Of a DNA stretch of 64,000 bases, positions 56,336-64,000 are shown in pieces. Below the pieces are notes generated by a model, which worked only from the letters and a program-made list of their open reading frames with translations, was not told the origin of the DNA and did no database searches. Every line of letters starts with the position of its first letter. The stretch's first letter is position 1. Source of the DNA: Pseudomonas entomophila (GTDB taxonomy: Bacteria; Pseudomonadota; Gammaproteobacteria; Pseudomonadales; Pseudomonadaceae); assembly GCF_013523165.1 (NCBI RefSeq), contig NZ_JAAMQI010000015.1, forward strand, positions 38,089-102,088. Direction: 5' to 3'. The translations under genes were made by a program, and so were the position numbers.

Positions 56336-58375
56336 ATGACGCGCCCTGCTCGAATCATCGCCTGGACCCTCGCCAGCCTCGTCGCATTGCTGGCGGTGCT
56401 GGTGGTGATCATTGCCACTTTCGACTGGAATCGGGTCAAGCCGATGCTCAACGAGAAGGTGTCCGAAGCGCTGCATCGGCCGTTCGCCATCAACGGCAAC
56501 CTGGCCGTGCGCTGGCAACGCGAACCCGAAGAAGGCGGCTGGCGCGCCTGGGTGCCATGGCCTCGGTTCATCGCCGATGACCTGACCTTGGGCAACCCGG
56601 ACTGGGCCAAGGAGCCGCGCATGGTCGGCCTGGAACGCGTGGAGTTTCGCCTGTCGCCCCTGCCTCTGCTGGCGCAGCGCATCACCATCCCGCGCATCGA
56701 CCTGACCAAGCCCGACGCGCAACTGACGCGCCTGGCCGATGGCCGCGCCAACTGGACCTTCGATCTGGGGCCCAAGGATGAGAACGCCGAACCCTCGAGC
56801 TGGACGCTGGACATCGGCTCGATCCGCTTCGACCAGGGCAACGTGCGGTATGACGACCAGATGCTCAAGGCGGACGTGAAGGTGCAGATCGACCCTCTAG
56901 GCAAGCCGATCCCGTTCAGCGACATCGTCGGCAAGGAGCGTGCGGACAAGGCCGGTGGCGCCCAGGACTACGCGTTCGGGCTGAAGGCCGAAGGGCGCTA
57001 CAAAGGCCAGCCGGTGTCCGGTACGGGCAAGATCGGCGGGCTGCTGGCCCTGCGTGACAGCGACCAGCCGTTCCCGCTCCAGGCCGACGTGCGAGCCGCT
57101 GACACGCGCGTGGTGCTAGCGGGCACCCTGATCGACCCACTCAACCTGGGGGCGCTCGACCTGCGCCTGCGCCTGTCGGGCAAGAGCCTGGGCAACCTGT
57201 ACCCGCTGACCGGCGTAACGCTGCCAGACACACCGCCTTACTCCACCGACGGTCACCTGACGGCCAACCTGCAGGACAAGCAGGGCATGCGCTTCCGCTA
57301 TGAGGGGTTCAACGGCAAGATCGGCAACAGCGACATTCACGGCACCCTGGCCTTCGCCGCCGGCAAGCCACGGCCCAAGCTCAGTGGCGAACTGGTGTCG
57401 AACCAGCTGCTGTTCGAGGATCTGGCGCCGCTGATCGGCGCCGATTCCAACACTGAGCAGAAGTCCCGCGGTGGCGCCAGCAAGCAGCCGACGGACAAGG
57501 TGCTGCCGGTGGAAGAATTCCGTACCGAGCGCTGGCGCGCCATGGATGCCGACGTGAAGTTCACCGGCAAGCGCATCGTGCACAGCAAGGAGCTGCCGTT
57601 CAGCGACCTGTCGGCCCATGTGCTGCTCGACGATGGCCTGCTGCGCCTGAACCCGCTGCGTTTCGGTGTCGCCGGGGGCAATCTGGAGTCGCGCATTCGC
57701 CTGGACGGGCGCAACGTGCCGCTCCAGGGGCATGCCAAGCTCAGCGCCCGTGGTTTCAAGCTCAAACAGCTGTTCCCGAGCTTCGCACCGATGCAGACCA
57801 GCTTCGGTGAACTCAACGGCGATGCCGACCTGCGCGGGCGCGGCAACTCGGTGGCGGCCCTGCTGGGCAGCTCCAATGGTGACCTGCGCCTGCTGATCAA
57901 CGATGGCGCGATCAGCCGTAGCCTGATGGAGATCGCAGGCCTGAACGTGGGTAACTACCTGGTCGACAAACTGTTCGGCGACGAAGACGTGAAGATCAAC
58001 TGCGCAGCGGCCGACGTCGGGATCAAGGATGGCCTGGCGAGCACGCGGGTGTTCGTCTTCGACACCGAGAACGCGATCATCTACATCGATGGCAACGTCA
58101 ACCTGGCCAGCGAGCGCATGGACCTTGAAGTGACCCCGGAATCGAAGGGCTTCCGGCTGTTCTCCCTGCGTTCACCGCTGTACGTGCGCGGGACCTTCGC
58201 CAAGCCCAATGCGGGCGTGAAGGCTGTACCACTGGCGCTGCGCGGCGCCGGCATGCTGGCCCTGGGCGCTACCGTCGGCCCGGCAGCCGGGCTGCTGGCC
58301 CTGATCGCGCCGGGGGACGACGTGCCGGACCAGTGCCGGCCGCTGCTGGAAAAGATGAAAGCAGGCAAGAAGTGA
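56336..58375 (+). CDS. AsmA family protein
   Basis: A 679-residue inner-membrane-anchored, mainly periplasmic protein. One N-terminal helix (about 5-27) precedes an AsmA domain with VKPMLNEKVSEALHRPFAINGNLAVRW. The long beta-rich body ends in a conserved region (SLRSPLYVRGTFAKPNAGVKAVPLALRG). AsmA-like proteins are bridge-forming lipid-transfer proteins affecting outer-membrane lipid homeostasis. CAGGAG precedes ATG 56336. It is transcribed alone and followed by REP elements. Confidence 0.92.
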   Translation: MTRPARIIAWTLASLVALLAVLVVIIATFDWNRVKPMLNEKVSEALHRPFAINGNLAVRWQREPEEGGWRAWVPWPRFIADDLTLGNPDWAKEPRMVGLERVEFRLSPLPLLAQRITIPRIDLTKPDAQLTRLADGRANWTFDLGPKDENAEPSSWTLDIGSIRFDQGNVRYDDQMLKADVKVQIDPLGKPIPFSDIVGKERADKAGGAQDYAFGLKAEGRYKGQPVSGTGKIGGLLALRDSDQPFPLQADVRAADTRVVLAGTLIDPLNLGALDLRLRLSGKSLGNLYPLTGVTLPDTPPYSTDGHLTANLQDKQGMRFRYEGFNGKIGNSDIHGTLAFAAGKPRPKLSGELVSNQLLFEDLAPLIGADSNTEQKSRGGASKQPTDKVLPVEEFRTERWRAMDADVKFTGKRIVHSKELPFSDLSAHVLLDDGLLRLNPLRFGVAGGNLESRIRLDGRNVPLQGHAKLSARGFKLKQLFPSFAPMQTSFGELNGDADLRGRGNSVAALLGSSNGDLRLLINDGAISRSLMEIAGLNVGNYLVDKLFGDEDVKINCAAADVGIKDGLASTRVFVFDTENAIIYIDGNVNLASERMDLEVTPESKGFRLFSLRSPLYVRGTFAKPNAGVKAVPLALRGAGMLALGATVGPAAGLLALIAPGDDVPDQCRPLLEKMKAGKK

Positions 58376-58443
58376 GGTGAAGGCAGGACAGTGCCTGGAT
58401 GCCAGCGCAAGGGAAGGGGACAGGTGCGTCTGACCTGGCCTCA

Positions 58444-58816
58444 TCGCTGGCAAGCCAGCTCCCACTGGCCCTTATTTCAAGCAACTACCTGGTATCAGCC
58501 CACTGATTGGCCCCCTGTGGGAGCGGGCTTGCCCGCGATGCAGGCGGCGCCTGAACGGGACCTATCGCTGGCAAGCCAGCTTCCACAGGTCTGGTTTCCA
58601 AGCGCATACAGATTGGATGATCGCCGTTACCGTAGGCAGCCGTCGTTCGTGTTCTGTGTGATTCACCGATGTGTGGGCTGGTTTCATCCATGGGACCGAA
58701 GGGTCCACACGCACAGTTACCATGGTCAAACAGAAGAAACACGGTATTCCTGCCAGCAACGCGCCCGCTACCAGCAACCAGGCGGGTAGCGCCACAAGTG
58801 GGGGCTTGCCAGCGAT
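58444..58816. repeat. REP cluster after asmA (family B)
   Basis: The 516-bp gap 58376-58891 holds four REP-type cores. Three are of the TCGCTGGCAAGCCAGC type (58444-58465, 58565-58586 and inverted at 58798-58816). One reads GTGGGAGCGGGCTTGCCCGC (58517-58536). Alternating orientation suggests inverted pairs. No gene is supported in the gap. Confidence 0.85.
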
Positions 58817-58891
58817 AGCGTCAGCAGGGGCACAGCGTCTCAAGCCGACAGGCCCTAATGGAGCCGACGCCCGAGCAAGGCCATACAGGCT

Positions 58892-59197
58892 TCACACCTG
58901 CGTGAACCGCCCCAACCGCTGTCGCAACCGATCGTTCTCGCTGCGCAACGTGCGCACCTCCTGCAGCAGTTCCAGCGCCAGCGCCACACCTTCCCACTCC
59001 AGCTCCAGCTCGTCACGCAATCGGGCCGCGCGGCGGGCCAGGTGCAACGCCTGGTCGTCGAAGCGCCAGTCGTCGGGCGTGCGCCCCGACGGTTCAACGA
59101 TGCCGTGCTCGACGATTTCGATCACACAGTCGGCCGTCAAGTCGGCTTCCTGGCAGAGGGTACGCATGTCCAGTTGAACGATCAGGGTGCTGCTCAT
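58892..59197 (-). CDS. cbpM: Chaperone modulator CbpM
   Basis: A 101-residue MerR-like small protein that binds the J domain of CbpA and inhibits it. It has a winged-helix-like N-terminus (DCVIEIVEHGIVEPSG...DWRFDDQALHLARRAARL) and a C-terminal coiled coil (VRTLRSENDRLRQRLG). It starts 2 bp after the cbpA stop with GGAG upstream, in the usual cbpA-cbpM pair. Confidence 0.95.
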   Translation of the reverse strand: MSSTLIVQLDMRTLCQEADLTADCVIEIVEHGIVEPSGRTPDDWRFDDQALHLARRAARLRDELELEWEGVALALELLQEVRTLRSENDRLRQRLGRFTQV

Positions 59198-59199
59198 GA

Positions 59200-60150
59200 T
59201 CAGCTACTCCATTGAGTCCTCGGGTTGAACGCGGCCTTGTCGGCCAGCTTGCTCCACAGCTCGCGGGTATCGGCGTTGGACTGGCTTGGCATCACCACCT
59301 TGAGCTGAGCGTAGAGGTCGCCGCGCCCGCCTTGCTTGTTGACCAGGCCCATGCCCTTGACGCGCAGGCGCTGCCCGGCCTGGCTGTCGGGGCGGATGGT
59401 CAGGTTGATCTTGCCGGTCAGGGTCGGGACCGCCACCTTGGTGCCCAGGGCAGCCTCCCACGGCGCCAGGGGTACGGTGATGATCAGGTCGTGGCCCTCG
59501 ACATCGAACAGCGGGTGCGGCGCCATGCGCAGCGTCAGGTACAGGTCGCCATTGGCGCCGCCGCCGAGGCCGGGTGCGCCCTGGCCCTTGAGGCGAATGC
59601 GCTCGCCATCGGTCACCCCGGCCGGGATCTTGATGTTCAAGGTCTTGGTGGTGAAGCCGGTCCGCTGGCCTTGGCCATTGACCTGAGGCACCTGGAAGCT
59701 GACCTGCTTGGACTCCTTGCTCAGGGTCTCTTCGAGAAACACCGCCAGTTCCAGTTCCACGTCCTGCCCTCGTCTGCCCGCGCTTTGTTGTGGGCCGCGA
59801 CCGAAGGGGTTCCCACCGCGTGCGCCGAAGATCGAACTGAAGAAGTCCGAGAAATCACCCTGCTCGAACCCGCTCTCGGCGCCACCTCGGCCCTGCCAGC
59901 CGGGCGGTGCCTGGAAGGGGCGGCCGTGCTGGCCACCGTACTTGCGGATCTCGTCGAATTCGGCACGTTTTTCCGGGCTGCCAAGCACTTCGTAGGCCTC
60001 GTTGGCCTCCTTGAACTTGTCCTCGGCGTCCCGTTCCTTGCTGACATCGGGGTGGTACTTGCGCGCCAGCTTGCGATAGGCGGCCTTGATCGCCTTGTCG
60101 TCTGCCGTCGGCTCCACACCGAGTATCTTGTAATAGTCTTTGAAGTCCAT
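59200..60150 (-). CDS. cbpA: Curved DNA-binding protein CbpA (DnaJ-type co-chaperone)
   Basis: A 316-residue J-domain protein. The J domain (about 1-70, HPD near residues 38-40 in [10 protein letters not shown]) leads into a Gly/Phe-rich linker (about 75-125) and two C-terminal beta domains. The cysteine-rich zinc domain of DnaJ is absent, which identifies CbpA. It stimulates Hsp70 ATPase and binds curved DNA in stationary phase. It is divergent from an Hsp70-like gene, a likely functional partner. Confidence 0.95.
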   Translation of the reverse strand: MDFKDYYKILGVEPTADDKAIKAAYRKLARKYHPDVSKERDAEDKFKEANEAYEVLGSPEKRAEFDEIRKYGGQHGRPFQAPPGWQGRGGAESGFEQGDFSDFFSSIFGARGGNPFGRGPQQSAGRRGQDVELELAVFLEETLSKESKQVSFQVPQVNGQGQRTGFTTKTLNIKIPAGVTDGERIRLKGQGAPGLGGGANGDLYLTLRMAPHPLFDVEGHDLIITVPLAPWEAALGTKVAVPTLTGKINLTIRPDSQAGQRLRVKGMGLVNKQGGRGDLYAQLKVVMPSQSNADTRELWSKLADKAAFNPRTQWSS

Positions 60151-60314
60151 CTAAGGGCTCACCCTCGAAAAATAGGCGTTACTGCTGAAGATAAGGGCCA
60201 AGCATAGCCTTTCAAGTTGCCCCGTGGGTGAATCTGGCGCAGACGATCGGTCTTGATTCTCACGTTCACTCGCATACACTGCGCGGCCGTTTTTGCCTCC
60301 GGACACCTGCAAGC

Positions 60315-61580
60315 ATGTCAGATCACACCCCGGCCCGCGCCTGCGGCATCGACTTCGGCACCTCGAACTCCACGGTCGGCTGGCATCGACCGGGCGGCGA
60401 CACCCTGCTCGCGCTGGAGGACGGCAAGATCACCCTGCCGTCGGTGGTGTTCTTCAACCTCGAAGAGCGGCGCCCCGCCTACGGGCGCATGGCCCTGCAC
60501 GAATACCTGGAAGGCTACGAGGGCCGGCTGATGCGCTCGCTCAAGAGCCTGCTCGGCTCCAAGCTGATCAAGCACGACACCAGCGTGCTGGGCACTGCCC
60601 TGCCGTTCAAGGACCTGCTGGGCCTGTTCATCGGTGAACTCAAGCGCCGGGCCGAGGCCACGGCCGAGCGCAGCTTCGACCAGGTGGTGCTCGGGCGTCC
60701 GGTGTTCTTCGTCGACGATGACCCGGCGGCCGACCAGGAAGCCGAGGACACCCTGGCCGAGGTCGCCCGCACGCTCGGCTTCAAGGACGTGTCGTTCCAG
60801 TTCGAACCGATCGCCGCAGCGTTCGATTACGAGTCGAGCATCGCGCGCGAGGAGTTGGTACTGATCGTCGACATCGGCGGGGGGACCTCGGACTTCTCCC
60901 TGGTGCGCCTGGCGCCCGAGCGCCACTCGCTCGACGATCGTCAGGGCGACATCCTGGCCACCGGAGGCGTGCACATCGGCGGTACCGACTTCGACAAGCA
61001 GCTCAGCCTGCAAGGGGTGATGCCGTTGTTCGGCTACGGCAGCCGCATGAAGAGCCAGGCCCTGATGCCCACCAGCTACCACCTCAACCTGGCCACCTGG
61101 CACACCATCAACGCCCTGTACGCGCAGAAGTCGCAACTGGCGCTGGGCAACATGCGTTACGACATCGAGGATGCCCAGGGCATCGACCGGCTGTTCAAGC
61201 TGATCGAGCAGCGCGCCGGTCACTGGCTGGCCATGGAAGTGGAGGCCAGCAAGATCGCCCTGACCGACGAGCCGAGCCGCCGCATCGACCTCGGGCGCGT
61301 GGAGCCAGGCCTGGTCGCCGACCTGACCCGTCCGCTGTTCGAACACGCCATCGACGGCCTGCTCGAGCGCGTGCGCGGCAGCGTCACCGACCTGCTGAGC
61401 CAGGCAGGCGTGAGCGTCGGTCAGGTCGACACCGTGTTCTTCACCGGCGGTTCCAGCGGCATCCCGGCCCTGCGCCAGAGCGTCGCTGCCATGCTGCCGA
61501 ACGCCCGCCACGTCGAAGGCAACCGCTTCGGCAGCATCGGCAGCGGCCTGGCCATCGAGGCACGCAAGCGTTACGGCTGA
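60315..61580 (+). CDS. yegD: Hsp70-like protein of the YegD group
   Basis: A 421-residue protein with only the actin-like ATPase part of Hsp70. It has ACGIDFGTSNSTVGW (phosphate 1), VDIGGGTSDFSLVR (phosphate 2) and FFTGGSSGIPALR (adenosine site). The substrate-binding domain of DnaK is missing, as in E. coli YegD. The start at 60315 (MSDHTPARACGIDFG) is preferred over an upstream in-frame extension. It is divergent from cbpA-cbpM, suggesting a chaperone module. Client proteins unknown. Confidence 0.88.
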   Translation: MSDHTPARACGIDFGTSNSTVGWHRPGGDTLLALEDGKITLPSVVFFNLEERRPAYGRMALHEYLEGYEGRLMRSLKSLLGSKLIKHDTSVLGTALPFKDLLGLFIGELKRRAEATAERSFDQVVLGRPVFFVDDDPAADQEAEDTLAEVARTLGFKDVSFQFEPIAAAFDYESSIAREELVLIVDIGGGTSDFSLVRLAPERHSLDDRQGDILATGGVHIGGTDFDKQLSLQGVMPLFGYGSRMKSQALMPTSYHLNLATWHTINALYAQKSQLALGNMRYDIEDAQGIDRLFKLIEQRAGHWLAMEVEASKIALTDEPSRRIDLGRVEPGLVADLTRPLFEHAIDGLLERVRGSVTDLLSQAGVSVGQVDTVFFTGGSSGIPALRQSVAAMLPNARHVEGNRFGSIGSGLAIEARKRYG

Positions 61581-61594
61581 GAGAGGAACGAGGG

Positions 61595-61675
61595 GCGAGC
61601 TACGCGATAGAGCAAGGCAGCGGCACTTCGACGGTCGCCTGTGGCCTGCTCTTGCTTGAAGCGTGTAGCTCGAAG
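61595..61675. repeat. Inverted repeat between convergent yegD and the PerM-like gene
   Basis: GCGAGCTAC...AGCAAG at 61595-61616 is mirrored by CTTGCT...GTAGCTCG at 61651-61671. It may form a long imperfect hairpin serving both converging transcripts. Confidence 0.5.
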
Positions 61676-61689
61676 CATGCAGCCCCTGC

Positions 61690-62697
61690 TCAGACCAACT
61701 CGATCCGTCGCAACTCACTCTTGAGGTAGGCGTAATAGATGGGGCCGGCCACCACGCCCGGCAGGCCGAACGCCGCTTCGAAGACCAGCATCGCCAGCAG
61801 CAGCTCCCAGGACTTGGCGCGGATCTGGCCGCCGACGATGCGGGCATTGAGGAAGTACTCGACCTTGTGGATGACGATCAGGTAGCCGAGCGCGGCGACC
61901 GCCACCCAGATCGACAGCGACAGGCCGACGATGGTGATCAAGGTGTTCGACATCAGGTTGCCGATCACCGGCAGCAGGCCGAGCAGGAAGGTCAGCACGA
62001 TCAAGGTCTTGGTCAGGGGCAGGTGCACCCCGAATAACGGCAGCACCAGCGCCAGGAAGATCCCGGTGAACGCGGTGTTGAGCAGGGAAATCTTGATCTG
62101 CGCGAAGACGATGTTGCGAAACGCCTGGACCAGCAGGTTGAGCCGTTCGAACAGTGCCGCCGCCAGGGGCTTGCGCCGTGACACGTCCGGCAGGCGCTGC
62201 AGGGCGACGATGGCGCCCAGGATCATCCCGATCAGCAAGGTGACGAACATGTGCGCCGCGCCCTTGCCCAGCAGTTGCAACTCGCCCATGTGGCTCTTGA
62301 ACCAGTCGCCGATGGCCACCCGGAACTCCGCCGCGCTGGCAGGCAGGTAGCTGTCGATGAACGGCGGCAGCTGCGCCCGTGCGCGGTCGACCACCACCAT
62401 GAAACGGTCCAGCGAGGCACCCGGGTTCTCGGCCTCGTGCAGCACGAAGCTGATCGCACCGGCGAACAGTAACGCCAGGCTGGTGACCACCAGCGTGCCC
62501 AGCAGGGCCACTGCCAGCCAGCGTGCCCGCTGACCGGCGATCAGCGGCTGCAGCCGCGGCGTCAGCATGTTGACCAGTTCGAACACCAACAAGCCTGCCA
62601 ACAGGCTTGGCAGCAGCTTCAACGGCAGCGCCAGCAACAGGCCGGCTCCCACGATGATCCAGCTGGCCTGGGTGATCTGACGTGGGGTGAAGGTCAT
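61690..62697 (-). CDS. AI-2E family/PerM-like permease
   Basis: A 335-residue polytopic membrane protein of the AI-2E transporter family. N-terminal membrane segments (about 10-35, 60-85) precede a soluble loop (about 90-150) and a C-terminal membrane bundle including ALVLPLFGVHLPLTKTLIVLTFLLGLLPVIGN. Members include TqsA and PerM, with varied or unknown substrates, some acting as sodium/proton antiporters. Substrate cannot be assigned. Start ATG 62697 is the first in frame. Confidence 0.88.
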   Translation of the reverse strand: MTFTPRQITQASWIIVGAGLLLALPLKLLPSLLAGLLVFELVNMLTPRLQPLIAGQRARWLAVALLGTLVVTSLALLFAGAISFVLHEAENPGASLDRFMVVVDRARAQLPPFIDSYLPASAAEFRVAIGDWFKSHMGELQLLGKGAAHMFVTLLIGMILGAIVALQRLPDVSRRKPLAAALFERLNLLVQAFRNIVFAQIKISLLNTAFTGIFLALVLPLFGVHLPLTKTLIVLTFLLGLLPVIGNLMSNTLITIVGLSLSIWVAVAALGYLIVIHKVEYFLNARIVGGQIRAKSWELLLAMLVFEAAFGLPGVVAGPIYYAYLKSELRRIELV

Positions 62698-62878
62698 ACG
62701 GCCTCGCTGTGGGCGGCGAAAAGGCAGCAGTCTGCCAGCCTTCAGCCATCAGGCATAGCGTCTTGCGCCAAGGTGTTTCAGGGTTTTTCAAACTACCGGC
62801 CCAATGCTGGCCATCGCGATCGAACTCCTGGCGCGTGCTGCGGTTCCAAACCACACAGACCTGAACAAGGACCGGACC

Positions 62879-63220
62879 ATGTACAAGCAGACCCTGGCAA
62901 TCCTTCTGACCGGCATGACCTTGGCCGCCTGCAGCAGCCGCCCGGAAAACCCGGTGGACTACGTCACCTACCGTGACCAGCCCCTGGTCAAGCAGGTGGA
63001 AAACGGCATGACCATGCAGCGCGTCATCGCCATCGGCGGCAGCCCGTCCTTCGTCAGCGACCTGCCCAACGGCGGCACCTGCAACGACTACATCCTGAAT
63101 CACGAAGGCCAGCAGCAGCCGTACTACGTGCGCTTCGACGCCACCGGCCACGTGGATGCCAAGGGCTTCAAGACCTGCAAGGAACGCGAGCAAGACCGCA
63201 GAGCGACCCCAGGTGCCTGA
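62879..63220 (+). CDS. osmE: OsmE-like outer-membrane lipoprotein
   Basis: 113 residues. A lipoprotein signal peptide with lipobox LAAC (Cys near residue 19) is followed by a SmpA/OmlA-like domain with NGMTMQRVIAIGGSPSF. This fits the osmotically inducible lipoprotein OsmE. AAGGA lies 8 bp before ATG 62879. It is about 50 bp upstream of the ferritin-like gene, a neighbour pair that I recall from other pseudomonads. Confidence 0.87.
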   Translation: MYKQTLAILLTGMTLAACSSRPENPVDYVTYRDQPLVKQVENGMTMQRVIAIGGSPSFVSDLPNGGTCNDYILNHEGQQQPYYVRFDATGHVDAKGFKTCKEREQDRRATPGA

Positions 63221-63268
63221 GCCTGCAAGTCGCCGCGAGCACCCTGACCTGATTTCCTGGAGATAACG

Positions 63269-63799
63269 ATGAGCAACGCTGAACTGACCGACATCCAAGT
63301 CCTGCGCGAACGCGCCCGCCAGCACGTGGAAAACGGCGCCGTCACCGAGGGCTACTCGGCCGACCGCGAAGAGATCCTGCGCCTGTTGAACGAGTCGCTG
63401 GCCACCGAGCTGGTCTGCACGCTGCGCTACAAGCGCCATTACTTCATGGCCAGCGGCATCAAGGCCAGCATCGCAGCCGAGGAATTCCTCGAGCACGCCA
63501 ACCAGGAGGCCGAACACGCCGACCGTCTGGCCGAGCGTATCGTGCAGCTGGGCGGCGAGCCTGACTTCAACCCGGACAACCTGAGCCGCAACTCCCACGC
63601 CCAGTACGTGGCAGGCAACACCCTGCGCGAGATGGTCCTGGAAGACCTGGTGGCCGAGCGGATCGCCATCGACAGCTACCGCGAGATCATCAAGTACATC
63701 GGCGACAAGGACCCGACCACCCGCCGTATCTACGAAGACATCCTGGCCCAGGAAGAAGAGCACGCCGACGACATGTCGGACATTCTCGAAGGGTTGTGA
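63269..63799 (+). CDS. Ferritin-like protein (bacterioferritin/Dps-related)
   Basis: A 176-residue four-helix-bundle protein. Candidate diiron ligands are spread across the helices: NESLATELVCTLRYKRHY, EEFLEHANQEAEHADRLAERI, EDLVAERIAIDSYRE and ILAQEEEHADDM. These give a complete E/ExxH...E/ExxH set, so ferroxidase activity is plausible. It is annotated as probable bacterioferritin in relatives but lacks the usual Bfr N-terminus. GGAGA precedes the ATG. Role in iron storage or stress protection is inferred. Confidence 0.88.
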   Translation: MSNAELTDIQVLRERARQHVENGAVTEGYSADREEILRLLNESLATELVCTLRYKRHYFMASGIKASIAAEEFLEHANQEAEHADRLAERIVQLGGEPDFNPDNLSRNSHAQYVAGNTLREMVLEDLVAERIAIDSYREIIKYIGDKDPTTRRIYEDILAQEEEHADDMSDILEGL

Positions 63800-63857
63800 G
63801 CGGCGGACTTGGCTGAGCCTGTCGAGTGAGCTATATGTCCGGCGTGGCTAATGCTAC

Positions 63858-63896
63858 GGGCCCCGCGGGCCCGATCGCGGCACAGGGGCCGCTCCT
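63858..63896. repeat. REP-type element (GC family A)
   Basis: GGGCCCCGCGGGCCC followed by a CGCGGCACAGGGGCCGCTCC core, matching the elements at 2561 and 8255. The rest of the window end (63800-64000) shows no gene. Confidence 0.75.
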
Positions 63897-64000
63897 TGTA
63901 TCTCGACTTTTGCCTCCTTGCAGGCCAAAGTTCTCGACTGATCATCGAGGGAAGGCCATGAAGCAGAGCCGCTCCTAGGGCATCGAGCCCGCATTGTAGA

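Overview
The window is a chromosomal segment of a pseudomonad, most likely of the Pseudomonas putida group. The basis is gene order: serB-psd-rhodanese-HDOD-motAB-rsgA-orn-queG-nnrD-tsaE-amiB-mutL-miaA-hfq-hflXKC-hisZ-purA, then tRNA-Leu, rnr-rlmB-rpsF-rpsR-rplI-dnaB, ygiQ, azurin, pncB-nadE and livKHMGF. High G+C and putida-type REP palindromes agree. No replication gene, phage, CRISPR array or insertion sequence was seen.

Layout. 1-8.2 kb: an AhpA/Smp membrane protein cut by the window edge, serine and phospholipid enzymes, a rhodanese, an HDOD signalling protein and the MotAB stator. 8.4-24.4 kb: housekeeping genes for ribosome and tRNA maturation (rsgA, queG, tsaE, miaA), RNA turnover (orn, hfq), cell-wall hydrolysis (amiB), mismatch repair (mutL), the HflKC membrane complex, and histidine and purine synthesis. 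24.6-29.3 kb: a frameshifted chemoreceptor and a two-gene iron ABC transporter lacking an adjacent ATPase. 29.4-37.1 kb: two identical tRNA-Leu(CAG) genes, rnr-rlmB and the rpsF-rpsR-rplI-dnaB cluster. 37.2-40.1 kb: an accessory cassette, described below. 40.5-52.0 kb: ygiQ, a LOG-family enzyme, azurin, NAD salvage genes and the branched-chain amino acid transporter livKHMGF. 52-64 kb: an intergenic region rich in DnaA boxes, a YdfG-like dehydrogenase, an AGE-family isomerase, a DesT-like regulator, a small secreted repeat protein, AsmA, CbpA/CbpM, a YegD-like Hsp70, a PerM-like permease, OsmE and a ferritin-like protein.

The most notable element is the minus-strand cassette between dnaB and ygiQ. 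It has a 32-codon ORF with a strong ribosome binding site (40004-40102), a YcaO-family enzyme (38784-39953) and a fused TMD-NBD ABC exporter (37196-38797). It has its own promoter in AT-rich DNA and a strong hairpin between the small ORF and ycaO. This is the architecture of a ribosomally made, post-translationally modified peptide (RiPP) system. It is minimal: no E1-like/ocin-ThiF partner, TfuA, dehydrogenase or protease is visible, and the putative precursor has no cysteine.

Other items to check: a chemoreceptor disrupted by one missing G exactly at the signalling tip; a duplicated 75-bp module combining a perfect DnaA box with a T-tract/GATC motif; a textbook sigma-54 promoter with an upstream dyad before livK; and a small exported protein made of four 15-residue repeats.
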